64,000 nucleotides of DNA. Origin: Mastigias papua (lineage: Eukaryota > Cnidaria > Scyphozoa > Rhizostomeae > Mastigiidae). The notes beneath the pieces are model-generated. The model had not been told where the DNA came from, made no database searches, and saw nothing but the letters and a program-made list of their open reading frames with translations. The position numbers and the translations under genes were made by a program. The first letter of the stretch is position 1, and every line of letters starts with the position of its first letter. Of the stretch, positions 1 through 11,904 are shown in pieces. The stretch is from contig OZ025281.1 of the NCBI GenBank assembly GCA_964019165.1, positions 6,171,799 to 6,235,798 on the forward strand, read 5' to 3'.

Positions 1-262
1 ATTGAGTACAATAGCACCAAAGCCATGCATTAAACACTTTTTACATCTATGATTGCACCGATGTCAGTAGTTTAGCCAACGTTTCCTACTCAAACTAGCT
101 TTAGTTATCACTATTACACTACATATGGGCTTAAAGTGCTGTGTATATGCTCAAACTGACAATACCAGGCAAGAGTGCTATTTCATTCTACATTCTTGTG
201 ATGTACTGCCAACACATAATCTAAGCGTGTTTCTACAAGGAATCTAGCAGTATTAACATCAT

Positions 263-285
263 ATGACTATTACAACCATAGTCAT
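263..285. other. Dyad 1: 8-bp perfect inverted repeat, 7-nt loop (first of many)
   Basis: Arms ATGACTAT (263-270) and ATAGTCAT (278-285) around TACAACC. It recurs at the same monomer position in most copies. E and M2 monomers have ATGACTAC, which breaks the innermost pair. Middle-domain monomers show ATGAATAT with ATCTTCAT or ATGGTCAT. It could extrude as a small hairpin; a function is not shown. Confidence 0.8.
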
Positions 286-337
286 TGCTCTACTTTCAGT
301 GTTTGCACACTTATGTACTTTAGGCCTATTAGAAGCA

Positions 338-365
338 ATAACACAGTTTGCATATACTGTTGTAT
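338..365. other. Dyad 2: imperfect 10-bp inverted repeat, 8-nt loop (first of many)
   Basis: Arms ATAACACAGT (338-347) and ACTGTTGTAT (356-365) pair at 8 of 10 positions around TTGCATAT. The five inner pairs (ACAGT/ACTGT) are perfect. This part of the monomer is among the least variable in the window; occasional changes are ACACGGTTTGC, ACTGCTGTATG and GCATAGACTG. Confidence 0.7.
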
Positions 366-1860
366 GATTGACATTGAGAACAATAGCAACAAAGCCATGC
401 ATTAAACAGCTTATCCAGCTATGATTGCACCGATGTCAGTAGTATAGCAAACGTTTCCTACTCAAATTAGCTTTGGTTATCAGTATGACACTACATGAGG
501 GCTTAAAGTGCTTTACATATGCTCAAACTGACAATACCATGCAAGAGTGCTATTCCATTCTACATTCTTGTGATGTACTGCCAACACATAATCTAAGCGT
601 GTTTCTACAAGGAATCTAGCAGTATTAACATCATATGACTACTACAACCATAGTCATTGCTCTACTTTCATTGTTTGCACACTTATGTACTTTAGCCCTA
701 TTACAAGCAATAACACAGTTTGCATATACTGTTGTATGATTGAAATTGAGTACAATAGCACCAAAGCCATGCATTAAGCACTCTTTACATCTATGATTGC
801 ACCGATGTCAGTAGTTTAGCCAACGTTTCCTACTCAAACTAGCTTTAGTTATCACTATTACACTACATATGGGCTTAAAGTGCTGTATATATGCTCAAAC
901 TGACAATACCAGGCAAGAGTGCTATTTCATTCTACCTTCTTGTGATGTACTGCCAACACATAATCTAAGCGTGTTTCTACAAGGAATCTAGCAGTATTAA
1001 CATCATATGACTATTACAACCATAGTCATTGCTCTACTTTCAGTGTTTGCACACTTACGTAGTTTAGGCCTACTACAAGCAATAACACAGTTTGCATATA
1101 CTGTTGTATGATTGAAATTGAGTACAATAGCACCAAAGCCATGCATGAAACACTTTTTACATCTATGATTGCACCGATGTCAGTAGTTTAGCCAACGTTT
1201 CCTACTCAAACTAGCTTTAGTTATCACTATTACACTACATATGGGCTTAAAGTGCTGTATATATGCTCAAACTGACAATACCAGGCAAGAGTGCTATTTC
1301 ATTCTACATTCTTGTGATGTACTGCCAACACATAATCTAAGCGTGTTTCTACAAGGAATCTAGCAGTATTAACATCATATGACTATTACAACCATAGTCA
1401 TTGCTCTACTTTCAGTGTTTGCACACTTATGTACTTTAGGCCTATTAGAAGCAATAACACAGTTTGCATATACTGTTGTATGATTGACATTGAGTACAAT
1501 AGCAACAAAGCCATGCATTAAACAACTTTTACATCTATGATTGCACCGATGTCAGTAGTATAGCAAACGTTTCCTACTCAAATTAGCTTTGGTTATCAGT
1601 ATGACACTACATGAGGGCTTAAAGTGCTTTACATATGCTCAAACTGACAATACCATGCAAGAGTGCTATTCCATTCTACATTCTTGTGATGTACTGCCAA
1701 CACATAATCTAAGCGTGTTTCTACAAGGAATCTAGCAGTATTAACATCATATGACTACTACAACCATAGTCATTGCTCTACTTTCATTGTTTGCACACTT
1801 ATGTACTTTAGCCCTATTACAAGCAATAACACAGTTTGCATATACTGTTGTATGATTGAA

Positions 1861-3720
1861 ATTGAGTACAATAGCACCAAAGCCATGCATTAAACACTTT
1901 TTACATCTATGATTGCACCGATGTCAGTAGTTTAGCCAACGTTTCCTACTCAAACTAGCTTTAGTTATCACTATTACACTACATATGGGCTTAAAGTGCT
2001 GTGTATATGCTCAAACTGACAATACCAGGCAAGAGTGCTATTTCATTCTACATTCTTGTGATGTACTGCCAACACATAATCTAAGCGTGTTTCTACAAGG
2101 AATCTAGCAGTATTAACATCATATGACTATTACAACCATAGTCATTGCTCTACTTTCAGTGTTTGCACACTTATGTACTTTAGGCCTATTAGAAGCAATA
2201 ACACAGTTTGCATATACTGTTGTATGATTGACATTGAGAACAATAGCAACAAAGCCATGCATTAAACAGCTTATCCAGCTATGATTGCACCGATGTCAGT
2301 AGTATAGCAAACGTTTCCTACTCAAATTAGCTTTGGTTATCAGTATGACACTACATGAGGGCTTAAAGTGCTTTACATATGCTCAAACTGACAATACCAT
2401 GCAAGAGTGCTATTCCATTCTACATTCTTGTGATGTACTGCCAACACATAATCTAAGCGTGTTTCTACAAGGAATCTAGCAGTATTAACATCATATGACT
2501 ACTACAACCATAGTCATTGCTCTACTTTCATTGTTTGCACACTTATGTACTTTAGCCCTATTACAAGCAATAACACAGTTTGCATATACTGTTGTATGAT
2601 TGAAATTGAGTACAATAGCACCAAAGCCATGCATTAAGCACTCTTTACATCTATGATTGCACCGATGTCAGTAGTTTAGCCAACGTTTCCTACTCAAACT
2701 AGCTTTAGTTATCACTATTACACTACATATGGGCTTAAAGTGCTGTATATATGCTCAAACTGACAATACCAGGCAAGAGTGCTATTTCATTCTACCTTCT
2801 TGTGATGTACTGCCAACACATAATCTAAGCGTGTTTCTACAAGGAATCTAGCAGTATTAACATCATATGACTATTACAACCATAGTCATTGCTCTACTTT
2901 CAGTGTTTGCACACTTACGTAGTTTAGGCCTACTACAAGCAATAACACAGTTTGCATATACTGTTGTATGATTGAAATTGAGTACAATAGCACCAAAGCC
3001 ATGCATGAAACACTTTTTACATCTATGATTGCACCGATGTCAGTAGTTTAGCCAACGTTTCCTACTCAAACTAGCTTTAGTTATCACTATTACACTACAT
3101 ATGGGCTTAAAGTGCTGTATATATGCTCAAACTGACAATACCAGGCAAGAGTGCTATTTCATTCTACATTCTTGTGATGTACTGCCAACACATAATCTAA
3201 GCGTGTTTCTACAAGGAATCTAGCAGTATTAACATCATATGACTATTACAACCATAGTCATTGCTCTACTTTCAGTGTTTGCACACTTATGTACTTTAGG
3301 CCTATTAGAAGCAATAACACAGTTTGCATATACTGTTGTATGATTGACATTGAGTACAATAGCAACAAAGCCATGCATTAAACAACTTTTACATCTATGA
3401 TTGCACCGATGTCAGTAGTATAGCAAACGTTTCCTACTCAAATTAGCTTTGGTTATCAGTATGACACTACATGAGGGCTTAAAGTGCTTTACATATGCTC
3501 AAACTGACAATACCATGCAAGAGTGCTATTCCATTCTACATTCTTGTGATGTACTGCCAACACATAATCTAAGCGTGTTTCTACAAGGAATCTAGCAGTA
3601 TTAACATCATATGACTACTACAACCATAGTCATTGCTCTACTTTCATTGTTTGCACACTTATGTACTTTAGCCCTATTACAAGCAATAACACAGTTTGCA
3701 TATACTGTTGTATGATTGAA
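1861..3720. repeat. Five-monomer higher-order repeat, copy 2
   Basis: Same five monomers in the same order as 1-1860. Comparing line by line at an offset of 1860 bp I saw no substitution or indel, including at private variants such as TACCTTCTTG in the C monomer and GAGAACAATAG in M2. Divergence starts just after 3720, where the next monomer has CATGAAACAC (D type) in place of CATTAAACAC (M1 type). Confidence 0.95.
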
Positions 3721-5952
3721 ATTGAGTACAATAGCACCAAAGCCATGCATGAAACACTTTTTACATCTATGATTGCACCGATGTCAGTAGTTTAGCCAAC
3801 GTTTCCTACTCAAACTAGCTTTAGTTATCACTATTACACTACATATGGGCTTAAAGTGCTGTATATATGCTCAAACTGACAATACCAGGCAAGAGTGCTA
3901 TTTCATTCTACATTCTTGTGATGTACTGCCAACACATAATCTAAGCGTGTTTCTACAAGGAATCTAGCAGTATTAACATCATATGACTATTACAACCATA
4001 GTCATTGCTCTACTTTCAGTGTTTGCACACTTATGTACTTTAGGCCTATTAGAAGCAATAACACAGTTTGCATATACTGTTGTATGATTGACATTGAGTA
4101 CAATAGCAACAAAGCCATGCATTAAACAACTTTTACATCTATGATTGCACCGATGTCAGTAGTATAGCAAACGTTTCCTACTCAAATTAGCTTTGGTTAT
4201 CAGTATGACACTACATGAGGGCTTAAAGTGCTTTACATATGCTCAAACTGACAATACCATGCAAGAATGCTATTCCATTCTACATTCTTGTGATGTACTG
4301 CCAACACATAATCTAAGCGTGTTTCTACAAGGAATCTAGCAGTATTAACATCATATGACTACTACAACCATAGTCATTGCTCTACTTTCATTGTTTGCAC
4401 ACTTATGTACTTTAGCCCTATTACAAGCAATAACACAGTTTGCATATACTGTTGTATGATTGAAATTGAGTACAATAGCACCAAAGCCATGCATGAAACA
4501 CTTTTTACATCTATGATTGCACCGATGTCAGTAGTTTAGCCAACGTTTCCTACTCAAACTAGCTTTAGTTATCACTATTACACTACATATGGGCTTAAAG
4601 TGCTGTATATATGCTCAAACTGACAATACCAGGCAAGAGTGCTATTTCATTCTACATTCTTGTGATGTACTGCCAACACATAATCTAAGCGTCTTTCTAC
4701 AAGGAATCTAGCAGTACTAACATCATATGACTATTACAACCATAGTCATTGCTCTACTTTCAGTGTTTGCACACTTACGTAGTTTAGGCCTACTACAAGC
4801 AATAACACAGTTTGCATATACTGTTGTATGATTGAAATTGAGTACAATAGCACCAAAGCCATGCATTAAACAGCTTTTACAGCTATGATTGCACCGATGT
4901 CAGTAGTTTAGCTAACGTTTCCTACTCAAACTAGCTTTGGTTATCACTATTACAATACATATGGGCTTAAAGTGCTTTAGATATGCTCAAACTGACAATA
5001 CCAGGCAAGAGTGCTATTTCATTCTACATTCTTGTGATGTACTGCCAACACATAATCTAAGCGTCTTTCTACAAGGAATCTAGCAGTATTAACATCATAT
5101 GACTATTACAACCATAGTCATTGCTCTACTTTCAGTGTTTGCACACTTACTTAGTTTAGCCCTACTACAAGCAATAACACAGTTTGCATATACTGTTGTA
5201 TGATTGAAATTGAGTACAATAGCAACACAGCCATGCATTAAACAGCTTATCCAGCTATGATTGCACCGATGTCAGTAGTTTAGCCAACGTTTCCTACTCA
5301 AACTAGCTTTGGTTATCACTATTACACTACATATGGGCTTAAAGTGCTGTATATATGCTCAAACTGACAATACCAGGCAAGAGTGCTATTTCATTCTACA
5401 TTCTTGTGATGTACTGCCAACACATAATCTAAGCGTGTTTCTACAAGGAATCTAGCAGTATTAACATCATATGACTATTACAACCATAGTCATTGCTCTA
5501 CTTTCAGTGTTTGCACACTTATGTACTTTAGGCCTATTAGAAGCAATAACACAGTTTGCATATACTGTTGTATGATTGACATTGAGTACAATAGCAACAA
5601 AGCCATGCATTAAACAACTTTTACATCTATGATTGCACCGATGTCAGTAGTATAGCAAACATTTCCTACTCAAATTAGCTTTGGTTATCAGTATGACACT
5701 ACATGAGGGCTTAAAGTGCTTTACATATGCTCAAACTGACAATACCTGGCAAGAGTGCTATTCCATTCTACATTCTTGTGATGTACTGCCAACACATAAT
5801 CTAAGCGTGTTTCTACAAGGAATCTAGCAGTATTAACATCATATGACTACTACAACCATAGTCATTGCTCTACTTTCATTGTTTGCACACTTATGTACTT
5901 TAGCCCTATTACAAGCAATAACACAGTTTGCATATACTGTTGTATGATTAAA
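3721..5952. repeat. Six satellite monomers, non-duplicated stretch
   Basis: Monomers at 3721 (D), 4093 (E), 4465, 4837, 5209 and 5581. The D-E pair continues the left block. 4465 has a D-type 5' part but ends with TTACGTAGTTTAGG and carries GCGTCTTTC and CAGTACTAAC. 4837 introduces TAGCTAACG and TTACAATACAT, marks that recur around 10.4-11.5 kb. 5209 carries CAGCTTATCCAGC, otherwise seen only in M2 (373 and 2233). 5581 is an E-type copy with AACATTTCC and TACCTGGC. No gene. Confidence 0.9.
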
Positions 5953-7440
5953 ATTGAGTACAATAGCACCAAAGCCATGCATTAAGCACTCTTTACATCT
6001 ATGATTGCACCGATGTCAGTAGTTTAGCCAACGTTTCCTACTCAAACTAGCTTTAGTTATCACTATTACACTACATATGGGCTTAAAGTGCTGTATATAT
6101 GCTCAAACTGACAATACCATGCAAGAGTGCTATTTCATTCTACCTTCTTGTGATGTACTGCCAACACATAATCTAAGCGTGTTTCTACAAGGAATCTAGC
6201 AGTATTAACATCATATGACTATTACAACCATAGTCATTGCTCTACTTTCAGTGTTTGCACACTTACGTAGTTTAGGCCTACTACAAGCAATAACACAGTT
6301 TGCATATACTGTTGTATGATTGAAATTGAGTACAATAGCACCAAAGCCATGCATGAAACACTTTTTACATCTATGATTGCACCGATGTCAGTAGTTTAGC
6401 CAACGTTTCCTACTCAAACTAGCTTTAGTTATCACTATTACACTACATATGGGCTTAAAGTGCTGTATATATGCTCAAACTGACAATACCAGGCAAGAGT
6501 GCTATTTCATTCTACATTCTTGTGATGTACTGCCAACACATAATCTAAGCGTGTTTCTACAAGGAATCTAGCAGTATTAACATCATATGACTATTACAAC
6601 CATAGTCATTGCTCTACTTTCAGTGTTTGCACACTTATGTACTTTAGGCCTATTAGAAGCAATAACACAGTTTGCATATACTGTTGTATGATTGACATTG
6701 AGTACAATAGCAACAAAGCCATGCATTAAACAACTTTTACATCTATGATTGCACCGATGTCAGTAGTATAGCAAACGTTTTCTACTCAAATTAGCTTTGG
6801 TTATCAGTATGACACTACATGAGGGCTTAAAGTGCTTTACATATGCTCAAACTGACAATACCATGCAAGAGTGCTATTCCATTCTACATTCTTGTGATGT
6901 ACTGCCAACACATAATCTAAGCGTGTTTCTACAAGGAATCTAGCAGTATTAACATCATATGACTACTACAACCATAGTCATTGCTCTACTTTCATTGTTT
7001 GCACACTTATGTACTTTAGCCCTATTACAAGCAATAACACAGTTTGCATATACTGTTGTATGATTGAAATTGAGTACAATAGCACCAAAGCCATGCATGA
7101 AACACTTTTTACATCTATGATTGCACCGATGTCAGTAGTTTAGCCAACGTTTCCTACTCAAACTAGCTTTAGTTATCACTATTACACTACATATGGGCTT
7201 AAAGTGCTGTATATATGCTCAAACTGACAATACCAGGCAAGAGTGCTATTTCATTCTACATTCTTGTGATGTACTGCCAACACATAATCTAAGCGTCTTT
7301 CTACAAGGAATCTAGCAGTAGTAACATCATATGACTATTATAACCATAGTCATTGCTCTACTTTCAGTGTTTGCACACTTACGTAGTTTAGGCCTACTAC
7401 AAGCAATAACACAGTTTGCATATACTGTTGTATGATTGAA
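5953..7440. repeat. C-D-E-D' four-monomer block
   Basis: Monomers 5953 (C: TAAGCACTCTTTACATC, TACCTTCTTG), 6325 (D), 6697 (E, with GTTTTCTACTC) and 7069 (D': D-type 5' part, then GCGTCTTTC, CAGTAGTAACATC, TATAACC and TTACGTAG). The same order occurs at 8557-10416, where one extra monomer has been inserted. Confidence 0.9.
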
Positions 7441-8556
7441 ATTGAGTACAATAGCAACAAAGCCATGCATTAAACAGCTTTTACAGCTATGATTGCACCG
7501 ATGTCAGTAGTTTAGCCAACGTTTCCTACTCAGACTAGCTTTAGTTATCACTATTACACTACATATGGGCTTAAAGTGCTGTATATATGCTCAAACTGAC
7601 AATACCATGCAAGAGTGCTATTTCATTCTACATTCTTGTGATGTACTGCCAACACATAATCTAAGCGTGTTTCTACAAGGAATCTAGCAGTATTAACATC
7701 ATATGACTATTATAACCATAGTCATTGCTCTACTGTCAGTGTTTGCACACTTACGTCGTTTAGGCCTACTACAAGCAATAACACAGCTTGCATATACTGT
7801 TGTATGATTGAAATTGAGTACAATAGCAACAAAGCCATGCATTAAACAGCTTTTACAGCTATGATTGCACCGATGTCAGTAGTTTAGCTAACGTTTCCTA
7901 CTCAAATTAGCTTAGGTTATCACTATTATACTACATATGGGCTTAAAATGCTTTAGATATCCTCAAACTGACAATACCATGCAAGAGTGCTATTTCATTC
8001 TACATTCTTGTGATGTACTGCCAACACATAATCTAAGCGTGTTTCTACAAGGAATCTAGCAGTATTAACATCATATGACTATTATAACCATAGTCATTGC
8101 TCTACTTTCAGTGTTTGCACACTTACGTAGTTTAGGCCTACTACAAGCAATAACGCGGTTTGCATATACTGTTGTATGATTGAAATTGAGTACAATAGCA
8201 ACAAAGCCATGCATTAAACAGCTTTTACAGCTATGATTGCACCGATGTCAGTAGTTTAGCTAACGTTTCCTACTCAAATTAGCTTAGGTTATCACTATTA
8301 CACTACATATGGGCTTAAAATGCTTTAGATATCCTCAAACTGACAATACCATGCAAGAGTGCTATTTCATTCTACATTCTTGTGATGTACTGCCAACACA
8401 TAATCTAAGCGTGTTTCTACAAGGAATCTAGCAGTATTAACATCATATGACTATTATAACCATAGTCATTGCTCTACTTTCAGTGTTTGCACACTTACGT
8501 AGTTTAGGCCTACTACAAGCAATAACACGGTTTGCATATACTGTTGTATGATTGAA
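7441..8556. repeat. Three monomers, including a near-identical adjacent pair
   Basis: 7441 carries CTCAGACTAGC. 7813 and 8185 share the private string AAAATGCTTTAGATATCC and GCTTAGGTTATC, differing only at a few sites (for example TTATACTAC against TTACACTAC and AACGCGGTTTGC against AACACGGTTTGC). They look like a single-monomer duplication. No gene. Confidence 0.88.
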
Positions 8557-10416
8557 ATTGAGTACAATAGCACCAAAGCCATGCATTAAGCACTCTTTAC
8601 ATCTATGATTGCACCGATGTCAGTAGTTTAGCCAACGTTTCCTACTCAAACTAGCTTTAGTTATCACTATTACACTACATATGGGCTTAAAGTGCTGTAT
8701 ATATGCTCAAACTGACAATACCAGGCAAGAGTGCTATTTCATTCTACCTTCTTGTGATGTACTGCCAACACATAATCTAAGCGTGTTTCTACAAGGAATC
8801 TAGCAGTATTAACATCATATGACTATTACAACCATAGTCATTGCTCTACTTTCAGTGTTTGCACACTTACGTAGTTTAGGCCTACTACAAGCAATAACAC
8901 AGTTTGCATATACTGTTGTATGATTGAAATTGAGTACAATAGCACCAAAGCCATGCATGAAACACTTTTTACATCTATGATTGCACCGATGTCAGTAGTT
9001 TAGCCAACGTTTCCTACTCAAACTAGCTTTAGTTATCACTATTACACTACATATGGGCTTAAAGTGCTGTATATATGCTCAAACTGACAATACCAGGCAA
9101 GAGTGCTATTTCATTCTACATTCTTGTGATGTACTGCCAACACATAATCTAAGCGTGTTTCTACAAGGAATCTAGCAGTATTAACATCATATGACTATTA
9201 CAACCATAGTCATTGCTCTACTTTCAGTGTTTGCACACTTATGTACTTTAGGCCTATTAGAAGCAATAACACAGTTTGCATATACTGTTGTATGATTGAC
9301 ATTGAGTACAATAGCAACAAAGCCATGCATTAAACAACTTTTACATCTATGATTGCACCGATGTCAGTAGTATAGCAAACGTTTCCTACTCAAATTAGCT
9401 TTGGTTATCAGTATGACACTACATGAGGGCTTAAAGTGCTTTACATATGCTCAAACTGACAATACCATGCAAGAGTGCTATTCCATTCTACATTCTTGTG
9501 ATGTACTGCCAACACATAATCTAAGCGTGTTTCTACAAGGAATCTAGCAGTATTAACATCATATGACTATTACAACCATAGTCATTGCTCTACTTTCAGT
9601 GTTTGCACACTTATGTACTTTAGGCCTATTAGAAGCAATAACACAGTTTGCATATACTGTTGTATGATTGACATTGAGTACAATAGCAACAAAGCCATGC
9701 ATTAAACAACTTTTACATCTATGATTGCACCGATGTCAGTAGTATAGCAAACGTTTCCTACTCAAATTAGCTTTGGTTATCAGTATGACACTACATGAGG
9801 GCTTAAAGTGCTTTACATATGCTCAAACTGACAATACCATGCAAGAGTGCTATTCCATTCTACATTCTTGTGATGTACTGCCAACACATAATCTAAGCGT
9901 GTTTCTACGAGGAATCTAGCAGTATTAACATCATATGACTACTACAACCATAGTCATTGCTCTACTTTCATTGTTTGCACACTTATGTACTTTAGCCCTA
10001 TTACAAGCAATAACACAGTTTGCATATACTGTTGTATGATTGAAATTGAGTACAATAGCACCAAAGCCATGCATGAAACACTTTTTACATCTATGATTGC
10101 ACCGATGTCAGTAGTTTAGCCAACGTTTCCTACTCAAACTAGCTTTAGTTATCACTATTACACTACATATGGGCTTAAAGTGCTGTATATATGCTCAAAC
10201 TGACAATACCAGGCAAGAGTGCTATTTCATTCTACATTCTTGTGATGTACTGCCAACACATAATCTAAGCGTCTTTCTACAAGGAATCTAGCAGTAGTAA
10301 CATCATATGACTATTATAACCATAGTCATTGCTCTACTTTCAGTGTTTGCACACTTACGTAGTTTAGGCCTACTACAAGCAATAACACAGTTTGCATATA
10401 CTGTTGTATGATTGAA
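8557..10416. repeat. C-D-(E/D)-E-D' block, one monomer longer than its paralogue
   Basis: Order is 8557 (C), 8929 (D), 9301 (E/D hybrid), 9673 (E), 10045 (D'). The paralogous block at 5953-7440 is C-D-E-D'. The only extra unit is the hybrid at 9301, so the block gained exactly 372 bp. 10045 matches 7069 closely, including GCGTCTTTC and CAGTAGTAACATC. Confidence 0.9.
9301..9672. repeat. Hybrid monomer, E-type 5' / D-type 3'
   Basis: E-type marks are AACAACTTTTACATC, AGTATAGCAAACG, CATGAGGGC and CTATTCCATTC (last E-specific base 9483). D-type marks then follow: GACTATTAC (9570), TTTCAGTGTTTG, CTATTAGAAGC and the ATTGACATTGAG end. The switch lies within 9484-9569. The next monomer (9673) is a complete E. 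This is the junction expected from exchange between an E and a D monomer one unit out of register. Confidence 0.88.
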
Positions 10417-11904
10417 ATTGAGTACAATAGCAACAAAGCCATGCATTAAACAGCTTTTACAGCTATGATTGCACCGATGTCAGTAGTTTAGCTAACGTTT
10501 CCTACTCAAATTAGCTTTGGTTATCACTATTACAATACATATGGGCTTAAAGTGCTTTAGATATGCTCAAACTCACAATACAATGCAAGAGTGCTATTTC
10601 ATTCTACATTCTTGTGATGTACTGCCAACACATAATCTAAGCGTGTTTCTACAAGGAATCTAGCAGTATTAACATCATATGACTATTATAACCATAGTCA
10701 TTGCTCTACTTTCAGTGTTTGCACACTTACGTAGTTTAGGCCTACTACAAGCAATAACACGGTTTGCATATACTGTTGTATGATTGAAATTGAGTACAAT
10801 AGCAACAAAGCCATGCATTAAACAGCTTTTACAGCTATGATTGCACCGATGTCAGTAGTTTAGCTAACGTTTGCTACTCAAATTAGCTGTGGTAATCACT
10901 ATTACACTACATATGGGCTTAAAGTGCTTTAGATATGCTGAAACTGACAATACCATGCAAGAGTGCTATTTCATTCTACATTCTTGTGATGTACTGCCAA
11001 CACATAATCTAAGCGTGTTTCTACAAGGAATCTAGCAGTATTAACATCATATGACTATTACAACCATAGTCATTGCTCTACTTTCAGTGTTTGCATACTT
11101 ACGTAGTTGAGGCCTACTACAAGCAATAACACAGTTTGCATATACTGTTGTATGATTGAAATTGAGTACAATAGCAACAAAGCCATGCATTAAACAGCTT
11201 TTACAGCTATGATTGCACCGATGTCAGTAGTTTAGCTAACGTTTCCTATTCAAATTAGCTTTGGTTATCACTATTACAATACATATGGGCTTAAAGTGCT
11301 TTAGATATGCTCAAACTCACAATACCATGCAAGAGTGCTATTTCATTCTACATTCTTGTGATGTACTGCCAACACATAATCTAAGCGTGTTTCTACAAGG
11401 AATCTAGCAGTATTAACATCATATGACTATTATAACCATAGTCATTGCTCTACTTTCAGTGTTTGCACACTTACGTAGTTTAGGCCTACTACAAGCAATA
11501 ACACAGTTTGCATATACTGTTGTATGATTGAAATTGAGTACAATAGCAACAAAGCCATGCATTAAACAGCTTTTACAGCTATGATTGCACCGATGTCAGT
11601 AGTTTAGCTAACGTTTCCTACTCAAATTAGCTTTGGTTATCACTATTACACTACATATGGGCTTAAAATGCTTTAGATATCCTCAACCTGACAATGCCAT
11701 GCAAGAGTGCTATTTCATTCTACATTCTTGTGATGTACTGCCAACACATAATCTAAGCGTGTTTCTACAAGGAATTTAGCAGTATTAACATCATATGACT
11801 ATTATAACCATAGTCATTGCTCTACTTTCAGTGTTTGCACACTTACGTAGTTTAGGCCTACTACAAGCAATAACACGGTTTGCATATACTGTTGTATGAT
11901 TGAA
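10417..11904. repeat. Four monomers alternating between two local types
   Basis: 10417 and 11161 share CAAACTCACAATAC, TAGCTAACG and TTACAATACAT. 10789 is an F-type monomer (GTTTGCTACTC, AGCTGTGG, GCTGAAACTGAC, GCATACTTACG). 11533 carries CCTCAACCTGACAATGCC and GGAATTTAGC. 10417 and 11533 end with ACACGGTTTGC. No gene. Confidence 0.88.

Larger units (their letters stand above)
1..1860. repeat. Five-monomer higher-order repeat, copy 1
   Basis: Five distinguishable 372-bp monomers: M1 (1), with GTGCTGTGTATATG and CCAGGCAAG; M2 (373), with ATTGAGAACAA and CAGCTTATCCAGC; C (745), with TAAGCACTCTTTACATC and TACCTTCTTG; D (1117), with CATGAAACAC and CTATTAGAAGC; E (1489), with AACAACTTTTACATC, AGTATAGCAAACG and CTATTCCATTC. 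M2 and E also share GACTACTACAACC. The block repeats directly at 1861. Because the window opens inside it, further copies may lie to the left. Confidence 0.95.

Noticed and set aside
138..152. TATA-like TATATATG in D-type and related monomers as a promoter
   Set aside because: It is one variant of an AT-rich site (others read TTTAGATATG or TTTACATATG) with no downstream gene or other promoter element.
1..372. Internal half-repeat of 186 bp within the monomer
   Set aside because: Comparing the two halves I found only isolated shared words such as GTAGTTTAG, not an extended match.
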